Assembly: GCA_945879115.1 (NCBI GenBank)
Contig: CAMDUR010000006.1
Span: 26,135-90,134, forward strand
DNA: 64,000 bases
Reading direction: 5' to 3'
From: Polynucleobacter meluiroseus
GTDB lineage: Bacteria > Pseudomonadota > Gammaproteobacteria > Burkholderiales > Burkholderiaceae
Part shown: in pieces, positions 36,745 to 45,061 of the stretch
Layout: every line of letters begins with the position of its first letter
Numbering within the stretch: the stretch's first letter is position 1
Translations under genes and position numbers: made by a program
Notes under the pieces: generated by a model
What the model was told of the DNA's origin: nothing
Database searches by the model: none
Seen by the model: only the letters and a program-made list of their open reading frames with translations

Positions 36745-37286
36745 GCTGGCTCCTCTCGATTGACCTGTATGGATGTGCCGGATTCAGATTCAATGATTAA
36801 ATATTCATCAAATAACTCTGTAATACGCCAACCTGAATCAAATAGATGGCCAAGAACAACTAGTTGTCGATTTCCATTTAACTCAACAAGCGCTTTTGTT
36901 TTTCCTTTAGCCTTGATACTTCCCCAGTAATTGATGACTGGAAGTGATGCATCATCAATTACCTCATCATGCGACTTAACAAGCATGAATTCATTAAGCT
37001 CTTTTTTTAATAAATTAATTTCAATTTTTTGCGATTCTTGATCTCTTAAAATAGATTTAATCTCATGTTTGTATTCAAAATATAGTATTGCTAGAAGTAG
37101 CAATACGAGTAGAGACAGCCCGCATAAAGTTATTAATCCATAACGAAACATCGGCTCGTGTTTCTTAGGAAGATTGATTTTAGCTGGGCTTTTTATTTCT
37201 TTTTTATCGAAAGAAATAGCATCAAATGCATCGGAGGTAAGGTTTCGTTTAAACATCCGTACATTCTGTATTTTTTGATGTGTCAT
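36741..37286 (-). CDS. PilP-like membrane protein with coiled coil
   Basis: A 181-residue protein. A charged cytoplasmic N-terminus of about 45 residues leads to one membrane helix (YGLITLCGLSLLVLLLLAILYF, near 50-71), a coiled coil (SQKIEINLLKKELNEFM) and a C-terminal beta-rich domain (YWGSIKAKGKTKALVELNGNRQLVVLGHLFDSGWRITELFDEYLIIES) of the kind seen in PilP or GspC homology regions. The layout mixes PilN/PilO-like anchor and PilP-like tail. PilP contacts the N0 domain of PilQ, which fits the overlap with pilQ. It is not a standard PilP lipoprotein: there is no lipobox. I regard it as a replacement or reduced PilP; confidence is moderate. Confidence 0.55.
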   Translation of the reverse strand: MTHQKIQNVRMFKRNLTSDAFDAISFDKKEIKSPAKINLPKKHEPMFRYGLITLCGLSLLVLLLLAILYFEYKHEIKSILRDQESQKIEINLLKKELNEFMLVKSHDEVIDDASLPVINYWGSIKAKGKTKALVELNGNRQLVVLGHLFDSGWRITELFDEYLIIESESGTSIQVNREEPA

Positions 37287-37310
37287 AAAAATCAGCCTTT
37301 TCTGATTTTT
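37287..37310 (-). promoter_or_regulatory. Hairpin abutting the PilP-like start, with the ribosome site in its loop
   Basis: AAAAATCAG (37287-37295) pairs with CTGATTTTT (37302-37310) as a 9-base-pair stem with a 6-base loop. On the minus strand the loop reads AAAAGG, the only Shine-Dalgarno-like sequence, 9 bases before the ATG at 37286. T runs on both strands also make it resemble a terminator, so attenuation of the pil-aro-dgt transcript is possible. Confidence 0.5.
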
Positions 37311-37381
37311 ATGTAGGAAATGTCTTATTTCTAAGTAAAAGTACCAGCATTCTTTTTTAAATTAATTAACTCAGCTTTATC

Positions 37382-37387
37382 TATAAT
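37382..37387 (+). promoter_or_regulatory. Candidate -10 TATAAT giving a leaderless mrcA message
   Basis: A perfect TATAAT ends 6 bases before the mrcA ATG at 37394, so the expected first transcribed base is the A of the ATG. No Shine-Dalgarno lies upstream. The -35 region is AT-rich without a good TTGACA match, so the promoter rests mainly on the -10. Confidence 0.45.
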
Positions 37388-37393
37388 CAACCC

Positions 37394-39703
37394 ATGAGTT
37401 CAACACGCACCCCAGTTCGACCACCCTCAAGATTAGGTACCGGAAAAACTCCGCGAAGTCCAAAGAGAAATTTGCGGCAGTTTCTGACTCGTTGGGTTAT
37501 TTTTCTTGGAAGCTCTGGCCTTATCGTTATAGGATTAGTTATTGCCTACGCACTCATTATTGCGAAGCCAAATCTTCCCGATTTAGATACCATTACAGAT
37601 TACAAACCTAAAGTGCCACTTCGTATCTATACCGCTGATAACGCCTTAATTGGAGAGTTTGGTGAGGAGCGTCGAAGTATCAGGTCAATTAACGAAATCC
37701 CAAGTTATTTAAAAAATGCTGTTGTTGCTATTGAGGATGAGCGTTTTTATGAGCATGGTGGAGTTGATTACTGGGGCGTTCTTCGAGCAACCTTAGCAAA
37801 TCTACGCGGAAGCCTATCGCAGGGTGCGTCCACCATCACAATGCAGGTGGCACGTAACTTCTTTCTTACTAACGAAAAATCATTTAGTCGAAAATTATAT
37901 GAAGTGTTGTTAGCTTGGAAAATTGAAGCCAATCTTTCAAAGGAAAAAATTCTTGAGCTTTATATGAATCAAATTTTTCTCGGGCAAAGGTCATATGGTT
38001 TCGCAAGTGCAGCCCAAATTTATTATGGCAAGGATGTGAGTCAGATCTCTATTGCTGAGGCAGCGATGCTAGCTGGCTTGCCAAAAGCACCCTCTGCCTA
38101 TAACCCGGTTGTTAATTATCGGCGCGCCAAGATAAGACAAGAATACATTCTTCAAAGAATGCGTGATCTTAAAATGATTACTGAAAGCCAATACCAGTCT
38201 GCTCTTATTGAAACACTTCATGTGCGGGGCGTTGGTAAAGAATTCACAACAAAAGCTGATTATGTTGCAGAAATGGCTCGTCAACTTTTGATCAGTGAGT
38301 ACGGGGATAGCATTTATACCCAGGGGATGACTGTTGTCACCACCATTCGAAGAGCAGAACAAGACGCTGCTTACTCTGCAGTTCGCAAAGGTATTATGGA
38401 TTACGAGCTACGCCAGAAATATCGCGGTCCAGAGGGCTACATCAACTTACCGCAAGGGGTTGTAGCCAGACAAAGAGCTATTGATGATGCGCTAAGTGAT
38501 CATCCAAGCAGTGATGATTTATTAGCTGGTGTTGTTACAGATGTGGCTGAAAAACAAATCAGTGTCGTGATTGCAACCGGTGACACCATTTTGATAAAAG
38601 GCGATGATCTTAAGCTAGCATCTGTCGCTTTATCCGAAAAAGCACAGCCAAAACAACAAATTAAACCTGGCGCTATTATTCGCGCATTCCCATCAGAAGG
38701 GCGCTGGATACTTGCACAAATGCCTAAAGTTGAAGCTGCTTTTGTGGCTGTTGACACACATGATGGCTCTATCCGTGCATTAGTTGGTGGATTTGATCAC
38801 AATAGAAATAAATTTAACCACGTTTCACAAGCTCAAAGACAGCCTGGATCATCGTTTAAACCCTTTGTCTACGCTGCTGCAATTGAAAAGGGCATCATGC
38901 CCAATACGATTGCAAATGATGCCCCCCTCTCCATCAGTAGCTTAGAGACTGGCGGTCAAATGTGGGAACCAAAAAATTATGATGGTAAGTTTGAGGGCCG
39001 TATGACAGTCCGAACAGCAATGGCTAAATCTAAAAATTTAGTTTCAGTTCGCGTGATTCGAAAAATTGGCGCTCGCTATGCCCAAGACTATATTCAACGT
39101 TTTGGCTTCGAGCCCGAAAAACATCCCCCATACTTAACCATGTCTTTAGGTGCCGGCTCAGTGACACCACTTCAATTAGCTACTGGGTATGGTGTCTTTG
39201 CAAATGGTGGTTATCGAGTGGAGCCCTACCTTATTAGTAAAGTCTTAGATGCTAAGGGTAATGTGCTTTTTGAGGCGTCACCCCAAAAATCAGGCGAAAA
39301 TCAAATTAGAGCGCTTGATGCTAGAACTGCCTTCGTCATGGATAGTCTTCTTCAAGAGGTGACCAAGACTGGAACGGCTGCCAGCTCAAGACCCACATTG
39401 GGAAGAAATGATATTGCGGGCAAAACAGGTACCACTAATGAATCCATGGACGCCTGGTTTGCTGGTTACCATCCAAGTGTTGTTGCAGTTGCATGGTTAG
39501 GCTTTGATAAACCCAAAAGTCTTGGCGATCGAGAGACTGGTGGAGGCTTAGCGCTCCCAATCTGGACACGCTATATGAAAACAGCCCTCAATGGAGTTCC
39601 TGAATCTCCAAGAACCCCACCACCTGGCGTAATTCAGCAAGATGGTGACTGGGTCATCCCTGAGTTTTTACCATTCTTTGGTAGAACAACTGTTCTTGAA
39701 TAA
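37394..39703 (+). CDS. mrcA: Penicillin-binding protein 1A (bifunctional transglycosylase/transpeptidase)
   Basis: A 769-residue class A PBP. A basic cytoplasmic tail precedes a membrane helix near residues 33-56. The glycosyltransferase domain shows EDERFYEHGGVDYWG with the catalytic glutamate, and GASTITMQVARNFF. The transpeptidase domain has the SxxK serine in PGSSFKPFVY near 490, SKNL as the SxN motif, and GKTGTT near 677. It polymerises and cross-links peptidoglycan in the periplasm. Divergence from the pil locus is a conserved betaproteobacterial arrangement. The absence of a Shine-Dalgarno hints at a leaderless message. Confidence 0.97.
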   Translation: MSSTRTPVRPPSRLGTGKTPRSPKRNLRQFLTRWVIFLGSSGLIVIGLVIAYALIIAKPNLPDLDTITDYKPKVPLRIYTADNALIGEFGEERRSIRSINEIPSYLKNAVVAIEDERFYEHGGVDYWGVLRATLANLRGSLSQGASTITMQVARNFFLTNEKSFSRKLYEVLLAWKIEANLSKEKILELYMNQIFLGQRSYGFASAAQIYYGKDVSQISIAEAAMLAGLPKAPSAYNPVVNYRRAKIRQEYILQRMRDLKMITESQYQSALIETLHVRGVGKEFTTKADYVAEMARQLLISEYGDSIYTQGMTVVTTIRRAEQDAAYSAVRKGIMDYELRQKYRGPEGYINLPQGVVARQRAIDDALSDHPSSDDLLAGVVTDVAEKQISVVIATGDTILIKGDDLKLASVALSEKAQPKQQIKPGAIIRAFPSEGRWILAQMPKVEAAFVAVDTHDGSIRALVGGFDHNRNKFNHVSQAQRQPGSSFKPFVYAAAIEKGIMPNTIANDAPLSISSLETGGQMWEPKNYDGKFEGRMTVRTAMAKSKNLVSVRVIRKIGARYAQDYIQRFGFEPEKHPPYLTMSLGAGSVTPLQLATGYGVFANGGYRVEPYLISKVLDAKGNVLFEASPQKSGENQIRALDARTAFVMDSLLQEVTKTGTAASSRPTLGRNDIAGKTGTTNESMDAWFAGYHPSVVAVAWLGFDKPKSLGDRETGGGLALPIWTRYMKTALNGVPESPRTPPPGVIQQDGDWVIPEFLPFFGRTTVLE

Positions 39704-39707
39704 TGTG

Positions 39708-39727
39708 ACACCCCAAAATTTGGTGTT
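39708..39727 (+). terminator. Weak terminator between convergent mrcA and cyaY
   Basis: ACACC(CC)AAA pairs with TTTGGTGT with a two-base bulge, followed by TAATTT. It begins 5 bases after the mrcA stop. The stem is short and the tail poor, so support is modest. Confidence 0.4.
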
Positions 39728-39730
39728 AAT

Positions 39731-40105
39731 TTAGAAACTTACTTTAAGAGTAGTTTTAGCTTGTTGACTTGCTAATCTACTTAATTCAGAAAAAAGCTCA
39801 GCGCCTGTTTTGGTATCTAGCCATAAAGGTGCGTTCATGGCCCCAGCCCATCGATAATGAAAGCCGCCCTCTTTTGCTGCAACCCAAATTTCTTGGAGTG
39901 GTGCCTGGGTGTTAACCACAATCACACTTCGATCCTCAAATTGGATATTGACAACGTTACCGCCCTGTCGGGAAATATCTAGATCTAAGTCAGTAGCCTG
40001 GAAAGCGTCCTCTAAAGACATTTCAATAGCTTTTAGAGTCTTCTCTGCAATTGCATAAAAAGAGGACTCGGTTAACGTTTCAACCCCTTGTAAATTATTG
40101 TTCAT
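39731..40105 (-). CDS. cyaY: Iron-sulfur assembly frataxin-like protein CyaY
   Basis: A bacterial frataxin, 124 residues from the chosen ATG at 40105. That start has CGGAA a few bases upstream and leads into LTESSFYAIAEKTLKAIEMSLED, the acidic first helix. DRSVIVVNTQAPLQEIWVAAKEGGFHYRW and WLDTKTGAELFSEL are the conserved sheet and C-terminal helix. ATG at 40123 and GTG at 40141 would extend it by 6 or 12 residues and lack ribosome sites. CyaY modulates IscS-dependent cluster assembly. It is divergent from lptM-lysA, a conserved neighbourhood. Confidence 0.93.
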   Translation of the reverse strand: MNNNLQGVETLTESSFYAIAEKTLKAIEMSLEDAFQATDLDLDISRQGGNVVNIQFEDRSVIVVNTQAPLQEIWVAAKEGGFHYRWAGAMNAPLWLDTKTGAELFSELSRLASQQAKTTLKVSF

Positions 40106-40153
40106 ATTTTCCGTATCGGCCATGCTATAGTCAGTAATCACTTTTTAATCTAA

Positions 40154-40327
40154 ATGTATATGCTTTTGATTGTATCTAGGACTTGGCTTATTTGTGTAGC
40201 AATATCCCTCTTAGGATGCGGGATACGAGGCCCACTAACGTACCCGAATATCCCTAACCCGCCAAATCCACCAGAAAAACCTGAACCCATGGGAAAGCAA
40301 TGGCCACCCGTTAAGGAGGCCAAATGA
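40154..40327 (+). CDS. lptM: LPS-assembly lipoprotein LptM (YifL-like)
   Basis: A 57-residue open frame upstream of lysA. An N-terminal hydrophobic segment (LLIVSRTWLICVAISLL) ends in the lipobox LLGC, and the mature protein begins CGIRGPLTYP, the hallmark C-G-x-x-G-P-L motif of LptM. The rest is proline-rich (PNIPNPPNPPEKPEP). LptM binds the LptDE translocon and helps its maturation. It overlaps lysA by 4 bases (ATGA), as is common in proteobacteria. ATG codons at 40154 and 40160 are both possible starts; neither has a strong ribosome site. Confidence 0.88.
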   Translation: MYMLLIVSRTWLICVAISLLGCGIRGPLTYPNIPNPPNPPEKPEPMGKQWPPVKEAK

Positions 40328-41613
40328 GTCTTATTCCAAAGCTTAATGGATTTTCCATTAAGAATGATCTATGGCATGCCGAGGAAGTTTCGCTAGCAAC
40401 AATCGCAGAACAGTTCGGCACACCAACGTACGTTTACAGCAAAAAAGCTCTAACTGAAGCGTTTAATGCTTATGAAGCGGCTTGTATTCGGCCTAATGGG
40501 AGCAGACGCGCTCGAATTCATTACGCCATGAAGGCCAATAGTAATTTAGCTATTTTGAATGTTTTTGCAAAGTTAGGATCAGGGTTTGATATTGTGAGTG
40601 CCGGTGAATTAGCCCGTGTTTTAGCTGCTGGAGGATCAGCAGATAAGATTGTTTTTTCTGGGGTTGGAAAAAGTAAGGCTGAGATGATCGCAGCATTACA
40701 GGCTGGCGTGAAATGTTTTAACTTAGAATCAATTCCTGAATTAACGAGACTGAATGAAGTTGCTGGTAGTTTAGGCATCAAAGCTCGTATTTCAATTCGT
40801 GTAAATCCGGATGTTGATCCAAAAACACACCCATATATTTCAACTGGTTTAAAAGGTAATAAATTTGGTATTGCCTACGATGATGTTGTTGCCACTTATA
40901 AGGCTGCTGCAGAGATGCCTTTTTGTGAAATTGTTGGCATTGACTGTCACATAGGCTCTCAAATAACAGAGCTTAGTCCTTACCTAGACGCCTTAGATCG
41001 CGTTCTTCATCTGATATCAGCTCTTGATGCTGTAGGGATCAAAATTAGGCATTTGGATATTGGCGGTGGCCTGGGCATTAGCTACACCAATGAAACACCT
41101 CCTGCTATTACTGAATTTGCCAATACCCTTCTCAACCACATTGAAGAAAAAGGATTTGGGCACTTAGAGGTTTTATTTGAGCCAGGCCGTTCCTTGGTTG
41201 GTAATGCTGGCTTGCTTTTAACAACCATTGAGTATCTTAAACCTGGTGAAACTAAAAACTTTTGCATCGTTGATGCGGCGATGAACGATCTCATGCGTCC
41301 CGCAATGTATGAGGCTTACCACGCTATTGTTGCCGTCAACAATAAGAGCTCTGCTCCTGAAGTTATATATGACATTGTTGGACCAATATGTGAATCAGGT
41401 GATTGGTTGGGTAGGGATCGCTTGCTTAAGGTTGAACCTGGGGAGCATCTGGCTATTCTTTCAGCAGGTGCCTATGGTTTTACAATGAGTTCTAACTACA
41501 ACACAAGAGGTAGGGCTGCTGAAGTCATGGTGGACGGCTCAAAAATTCATTTGATTCGTGAACGTGAGACTATTCAAAGTCTTTTTGCAAATGAGAAAGT
41601 GTTACCTGCCTAG
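40324..41613 (+). CDS. lysA: Diaminopimelate decarboxylase LysA
   Basis: A 429-residue PLP enzyme, last step of lysine synthesis. The PLP lysine is in HYAMKANSN near residue 65; HIGSQI, DIGGGLGI, EPGRSLVGNAG and the active-site CESGDW near 361 are all present. The fold is an alanine-racemase-like barrel with a beta domain. An AAGGAGG-like Shine-Dalgarno lies within the end of lptM. It is convergent with ccsB, with only 37 bases between them and no clear terminator. Confidence 0.98.
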   Translation: MSLIPKLNGFSIKNDLWHAEEVSLATIAEQFGTPTYVYSKKALTEAFNAYEAACIRPNGSRRARIHYAMKANSNLAILNVFAKLGSGFDIVSAGELARVLAAGGSADKIVFSGVGKSKAEMIAALQAGVKCFNLESIPELTRLNEVAGSLGIKARISIRVNPDVDPKTHPYISTGLKGNKFGIAYDDVVATYKAAAEMPFCEIVGIDCHIGSQITELSPYLDALDRVLHLISALDAVGIKIRHLDIGGGLGISYTNETPPAITEFANTLLNHIEEKGFGHLEVLFEPGRSLVGNAGLLLTTIEYLKPGETKNFCIVDAAMNDLMRPAMYEAYHAIVAVNNKSSAPEVIYDIVGPICESGDWLGRDRLLKVEPGEHLAILSAGAYGFTMSSNYNTRGRAAEVMVDGSKIHLIRERETIQSLFANEKVLPA

Positions 41614-41650
41614 CCTTAATTAACATGGCTAAGCAAGTAGTATTTCTGTC

Positions 41651-42841
41651 TTACAAAGTTCCGTAGCTGTGAAGACCTGATAAGAACATGTTGACACCAA
41701 TGAAAGCAAAGGTAGTCACAAATAAACCGCCCAATGCCCACCACGCTGCCACAACACCTCTTAAGCCCTTCATGAGGCGCATGTGTAGCCAGGCTGCGTA
41801 ATTTAACCAAACAATTAACGCCCAGGTCTCTTTAGGGTCCCAACTCCAATAACCACCCCAAGCTTCTGCTGCCCAAAGTGCACCTAAAATCGTAGCAATG
41901 GTGAAGAATGCAAAACCCACCGCAATTGATTTGTACATAACATCGTCTAAAACCTCCAAGCTTGGCAAGCGATCAACCAAGTAGTTTTTAGCCTTCAATA
42001 TGTATGCAATTGCAACCATTGCCGCTATTGCAAAAGTTCCGTAACCAATAAAGTTTGCCGGAACGTGAATTTTCATCCACCAACTTTGTAACGCTGGTAC
42101 AAGGGGTTGAATTTGATGTGCGTCTCGAGTCACGCTGTACCAAAAAATAAATGCAACGGCTGCAAAAATAATCCATAGAACAAATGCGCCTAATGCCATA
42201 GATTTATAGCGAGCTTCGTAATACAAGTGATACAGGGCTGTAACTAAGCAGAAAAGAATGAAAACTTCATAAAGATTTGAAATTGGAATGTGCCCAATAT
42301 CAGCGCCCATTAAATATGACTCATACCAGCGTACTAGCATGCCGGATAAACCAAAGTAAACCGCAGCCCATGACAGCTTCGAAGCAGCAGGCCCCATTTT
42401 GCTGGATCGAACTATGAATCCAAGCGTGTAGAAGAACGTGCTGAATGCAAAAAATACACTCATCCACAAAATGGCAGATTGACTTGAAATCATGTATTTC
42501 AAAAAGAAAGCTTGCTCAGCTCGAAGTAATGAACCACCCTCAGGTGTTTGATAAAAATAAATAGCCATGAAAGTGAGGGCTGTCGAACCGATCATTAAAT
42601 GTCTTAATGGCGCCCAGGCCCACCCGAGGAAAGCTAAAACAGGGACTGAACAGAATAAAATAATTTGTTCGTAACTATCCATGAAGGCTGAAAATTTTAT
42701 TTCAGCAAAGATGGCGCCGGCAGCCAGAGCTAAGGTGAATACATAATCACCCCACTTCAATGACCTTAAGCTGCTCGTAATGCTTTGAAGTAAGGACTGA
42801 ACCCAGCCGCCCTTAACTGAACTGACGTAATTAGTTTCCAT
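41651..42841 (-). CDS. ccsB: Cytochrome c biogenesis protein CcsB/ResC (heme handling)
   Basis: A 396-residue membrane protein with about eight helices. The heme-handling WWD domain is WGGYWSWDPKETWALIVW near residues 331-348, with conserved flanking histidines including HMRLMKG. In System II cytochrome c maturation it delivers heme together with ResB. The naming of this subunit varies (CcsA in chloroplasts, ResC in Bacillus). The start overlaps the resB end by 11 bases. Confidence 0.95.
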   Translation of the reverse strand: METNYVSSVKGGWVQSLLQSITSSLRSLKWGDYVFTLALAAGAIFAEIKFSAFMDSYEQIILFCSVPVLAFLGWAWAPLRHLMIGSTALTFMAIYFYQTPEGGSLLRAEQAFFLKYMISSQSAILWMSVFFAFSTFFYTLGFIVRSSKMGPAASKLSWAAVYFGLSGMLVRWYESYLMGADIGHIPISNLYEVFILFCLVTALYHLYYEARYKSMALGAFVLWIIFAAVAFIFWYSVTRDAHQIQPLVPALQSWWMKIHVPANFIGYGTFAIAAMVAIAYILKAKNYLVDRLPSLEVLDDVMYKSIAVGFAFFTIATILGALWAAEAWGGYWSWDPKETWALIVWLNYAAWLHMRLMKGLRGVVAAWWALGGLFVTTFAFIGVNMFLSGLHSYGTL

Positions 42842-44984
42842 GATTTAAATCTTCCTGATACTTGTTGAACTCTTTTTCAAAATCGAGTGTCTTGCGCGAA
42901 GTGGACATCGCGAAAAGATTCTTACCGTTACCTAAACTTTTAACCCAAATACGACGCTCTGGTAGATAAAACATTGCAAAGATACCAAGCACTAATAATA
43001 AACTTCCGAAATAAACCATGTTCTTACCAGGGGATCTAGTCACCTGGAAGACGCTAGCCTTTACCTCTTCGAATGAGTCAAGCTGGAAAGTCAGGGGCGC
43101 AGGATAAAAATTAGCATCTGATAAAGCAGAAGTTGCAGCCTGAATAAACCTTTGGCTATTTTCATCTTGCTTTGCTGTTGGTAACTTTAATTGCGCCCTA
43201 GCTTCTTGCCATAGCTCCCAAATTACTCCGTTCAAAACCTTTAAGATAACTTCAGCAGCTTTCTCTCGTTCAGCTTCTGGAACAGCTCGGTCAATAAAGG
43301 ATCCCAATGCAACAAAACCTCCAGGAGAGGTTCCTGACTCTTCAGCAAGCTTGATGGCAAAGTCACTGGCACCAGAAAATAATTCAATGGACCTAATTGC
43401 ACTCTCTTTTAATTGTGCGATAGCCTGGGGGGATGCCACAAACCCAGACTGCTGACTGAGTGATTGTCCAAAGCGTTGAACTGCCCGTTGCCTTGCTCCC
43501 TGATCTTGTAAAAGTGTTCTGAGGGTCAACCACTCATTCAAACTTAAATTGTCGTCCGCTGGAATACGAAGGTACTTAAATTCTTCAGCTGCACTTTCTC
43601 TAACGCCCAATAAAAACTTAGGCATACCATCCAAGAAAAGTGGCTGCATATAGTTGCTGAATTCTCGGGCCTGACCAGATGCATCCCGCAACTTATATTG
43701 CACAGAAGGGCCTACGTTTTTAAGATCAGTTGCTTTACTAGTTTTTGCACCAGAACCCAAACGATTATTAAATGCTTGAGCTAAGCCAGCATCTGCTTTT
43801 TGTATCGCAACACCCCTCACATCAGTCTCTCCAGAGGCATTGGCTATATTTTCAACGTTTGTCGGTCTAAAGCCCACAAACTCTAGTGAGTAACTCGTGC
43901 CATTACTAGACTTCAAAGCTGTACTTTGACCAACCTCACCGTTAACTATAAAACTTGATTTAACAGAGTTAATTGATCCTTGTATCGGATATCCGCGTAA
44001 CTTTAATTTAGAACCACCGTCTTCAAAGCTAGACTGATAAATTGCAACCCCGCGATGAATAAGTGGCTCATTCACTTTAATTTGGGCTTCAATCTCTTTA
44101 CCAGTGTCTAAATCCTTAATAAGCACTTCACTCATAAAAAGCTTAGGCATGCCTGTACTGTAATACTCAACATGAAACTTTTTAAGGGCAACAGAAAAAG
44201 GTAACTCTTGAATGATGCTACCACTCGTTGCATTTAATAGAGCAGTTGAACTAGTGCCACCCTCTGGCACAAAAATATTTGCTCTATAGCTTGGATTGTC
44301 TGCGCTTAATTTATGTTTGCTTGGAATATCTGAAATAAGCATTCCTTGAGTGCTTGCTGGCAAGATACTTTTACCACCAAACCAAATTTGAGCTCTTGTA
44401 AAAAGATCTCCGTCTAACAAACCACCCAAACAAATAAAAACAATAGCGCTGTGCGCAAAAATATAACCCCACTTACTAGCAGCGCCTTTTTTTGCCATGA
44501 CCTTCGAATGATCATCAGCAATTAAAGTTTTTACAGAGTACCCATCTTTTACTAAGCGTTCAGCAACGGCTGATGCAGCAGCTGAGTGTTCAAGCTTTGA
44601 AGCATATTCAAAATTGTGATGAAGCGCTCTTAACCCGCCTTCATGAACATGCTCTTTCCAAGAACGAACGTCAGCTAACATTTTCGGAGCATTTCGAGTA
44701 ACGCAAAATGAAACCGATAAAACTAAAAATGCCAAAATTAAAAGAAACCACCAGGCTGTGTAAACCGCGAATAAACCTAAACCATTAAATAGCTCTGCCC
44801 AAAAAGGCCCAAACTGATTAACGTAATTTGCGTACGGCTCCCCTTGTTTAATGACGGTACCAATCATGCTTGCAATCGAAATGATTGTTAGCAACGTGAT
44901 TGCAAAACGCATAGAAGATAAGAGTTCAACACTGCCGCGATTGAACTTCTTAAAAACACCGGTATCTGCTGTAAAAGTGCTCAT
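42831..44984 (-). CDS. resB: Cytochrome c biogenesis protein ResB/Ccs1
   Basis: A System II partner protein of 717 residues from the chosen ATG at 44984. Four membrane helices are expected, with RGSVELLSSMRFAITLLTIISIASMIGTVIKQGEPY at the start and NMVYFGSLLLVLGIFAMFYLPERRIWV near the C-terminus. A long periplasmic domain lies between. A GTG at 45011 would add 9 residues, but it lies in the stem of the terminator of the preceding gene and is rejected. ResB and CcsB export heme and attach it to apocytochromes. Confidence 0.95.
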   Translation of the reverse strand: MSTFTADTGVFKKFNRGSVELLSSMRFAITLLTIISIASMIGTVIKQGEPYANYVNQFGPFWAELFNGLGLFAVYTAWWFLLILAFLVLSVSFCVTRNAPKMLADVRSWKEHVHEGGLRALHHNFEYASKLEHSAAASAVAERLVKDGYSVKTLIADDHSKVMAKKGAASKWGYIFAHSAIVFICLGGLLDGDLFTRAQIWFGGKSILPASTQGMLISDIPSKHKLSADNPSYRANIFVPEGGTSSTALLNATSGSIIQELPFSVALKKFHVEYYSTGMPKLFMSEVLIKDLDTGKEIEAQIKVNEPLIHRGVAIYQSSFEDGGSKLKLRGYPIQGSINSVKSSFIVNGEVGQSTALKSSNGTSYSLEFVGFRPTNVENIANASGETDVRGVAIQKADAGLAQAFNNRLGSGAKTSKATDLKNVGPSVQYKLRDASGQAREFSNYMQPLFLDGMPKFLLGVRESAAEEFKYLRIPADDNLSLNEWLTLRTLLQDQGARQRAVQRFGQSLSQQSGFVASPQAIAQLKESAIRSIELFSGASDFAIKLAEESGTSPGGFVALGSFIDRAVPEAEREKAAEVILKVLNGVIWELWQEARAQLKLPTAKQDENSQRFIQAATSALSDANFYPAPLTFQLDSFEEVKASVFQVTRSPGKNMVYFGSLLLVLGIFAMFYLPERRIWVKSLGNGKNLFAMSTSRKTLDFEKEFNKYQEDLNHGN

Positions 44985-44993
44985 ACCCTCATC

Positions 44994-45028
44994 TAAAAAA
45001 ATAAAGCCCACAAACTAAGTTCGTGGGC
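44994..45028 (-). terminator. Rho-independent terminator after cytochrome c4
   Basis: On the minus strand GCCCAC (45028-45023) pairs with GTGGGC (45011-45006) around 11 bases, followed by a T-rich run to 44994. It lies between the cytochrome gene and the resB start, only about 10 bases before resB's ATG, so resB either has its own promoter or depends on read-through. Confidence 0.8.
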
Positions 45029-45061
45029 CCTTCTTTGGGGAAAACTTCAAGAAGTTTTTTA

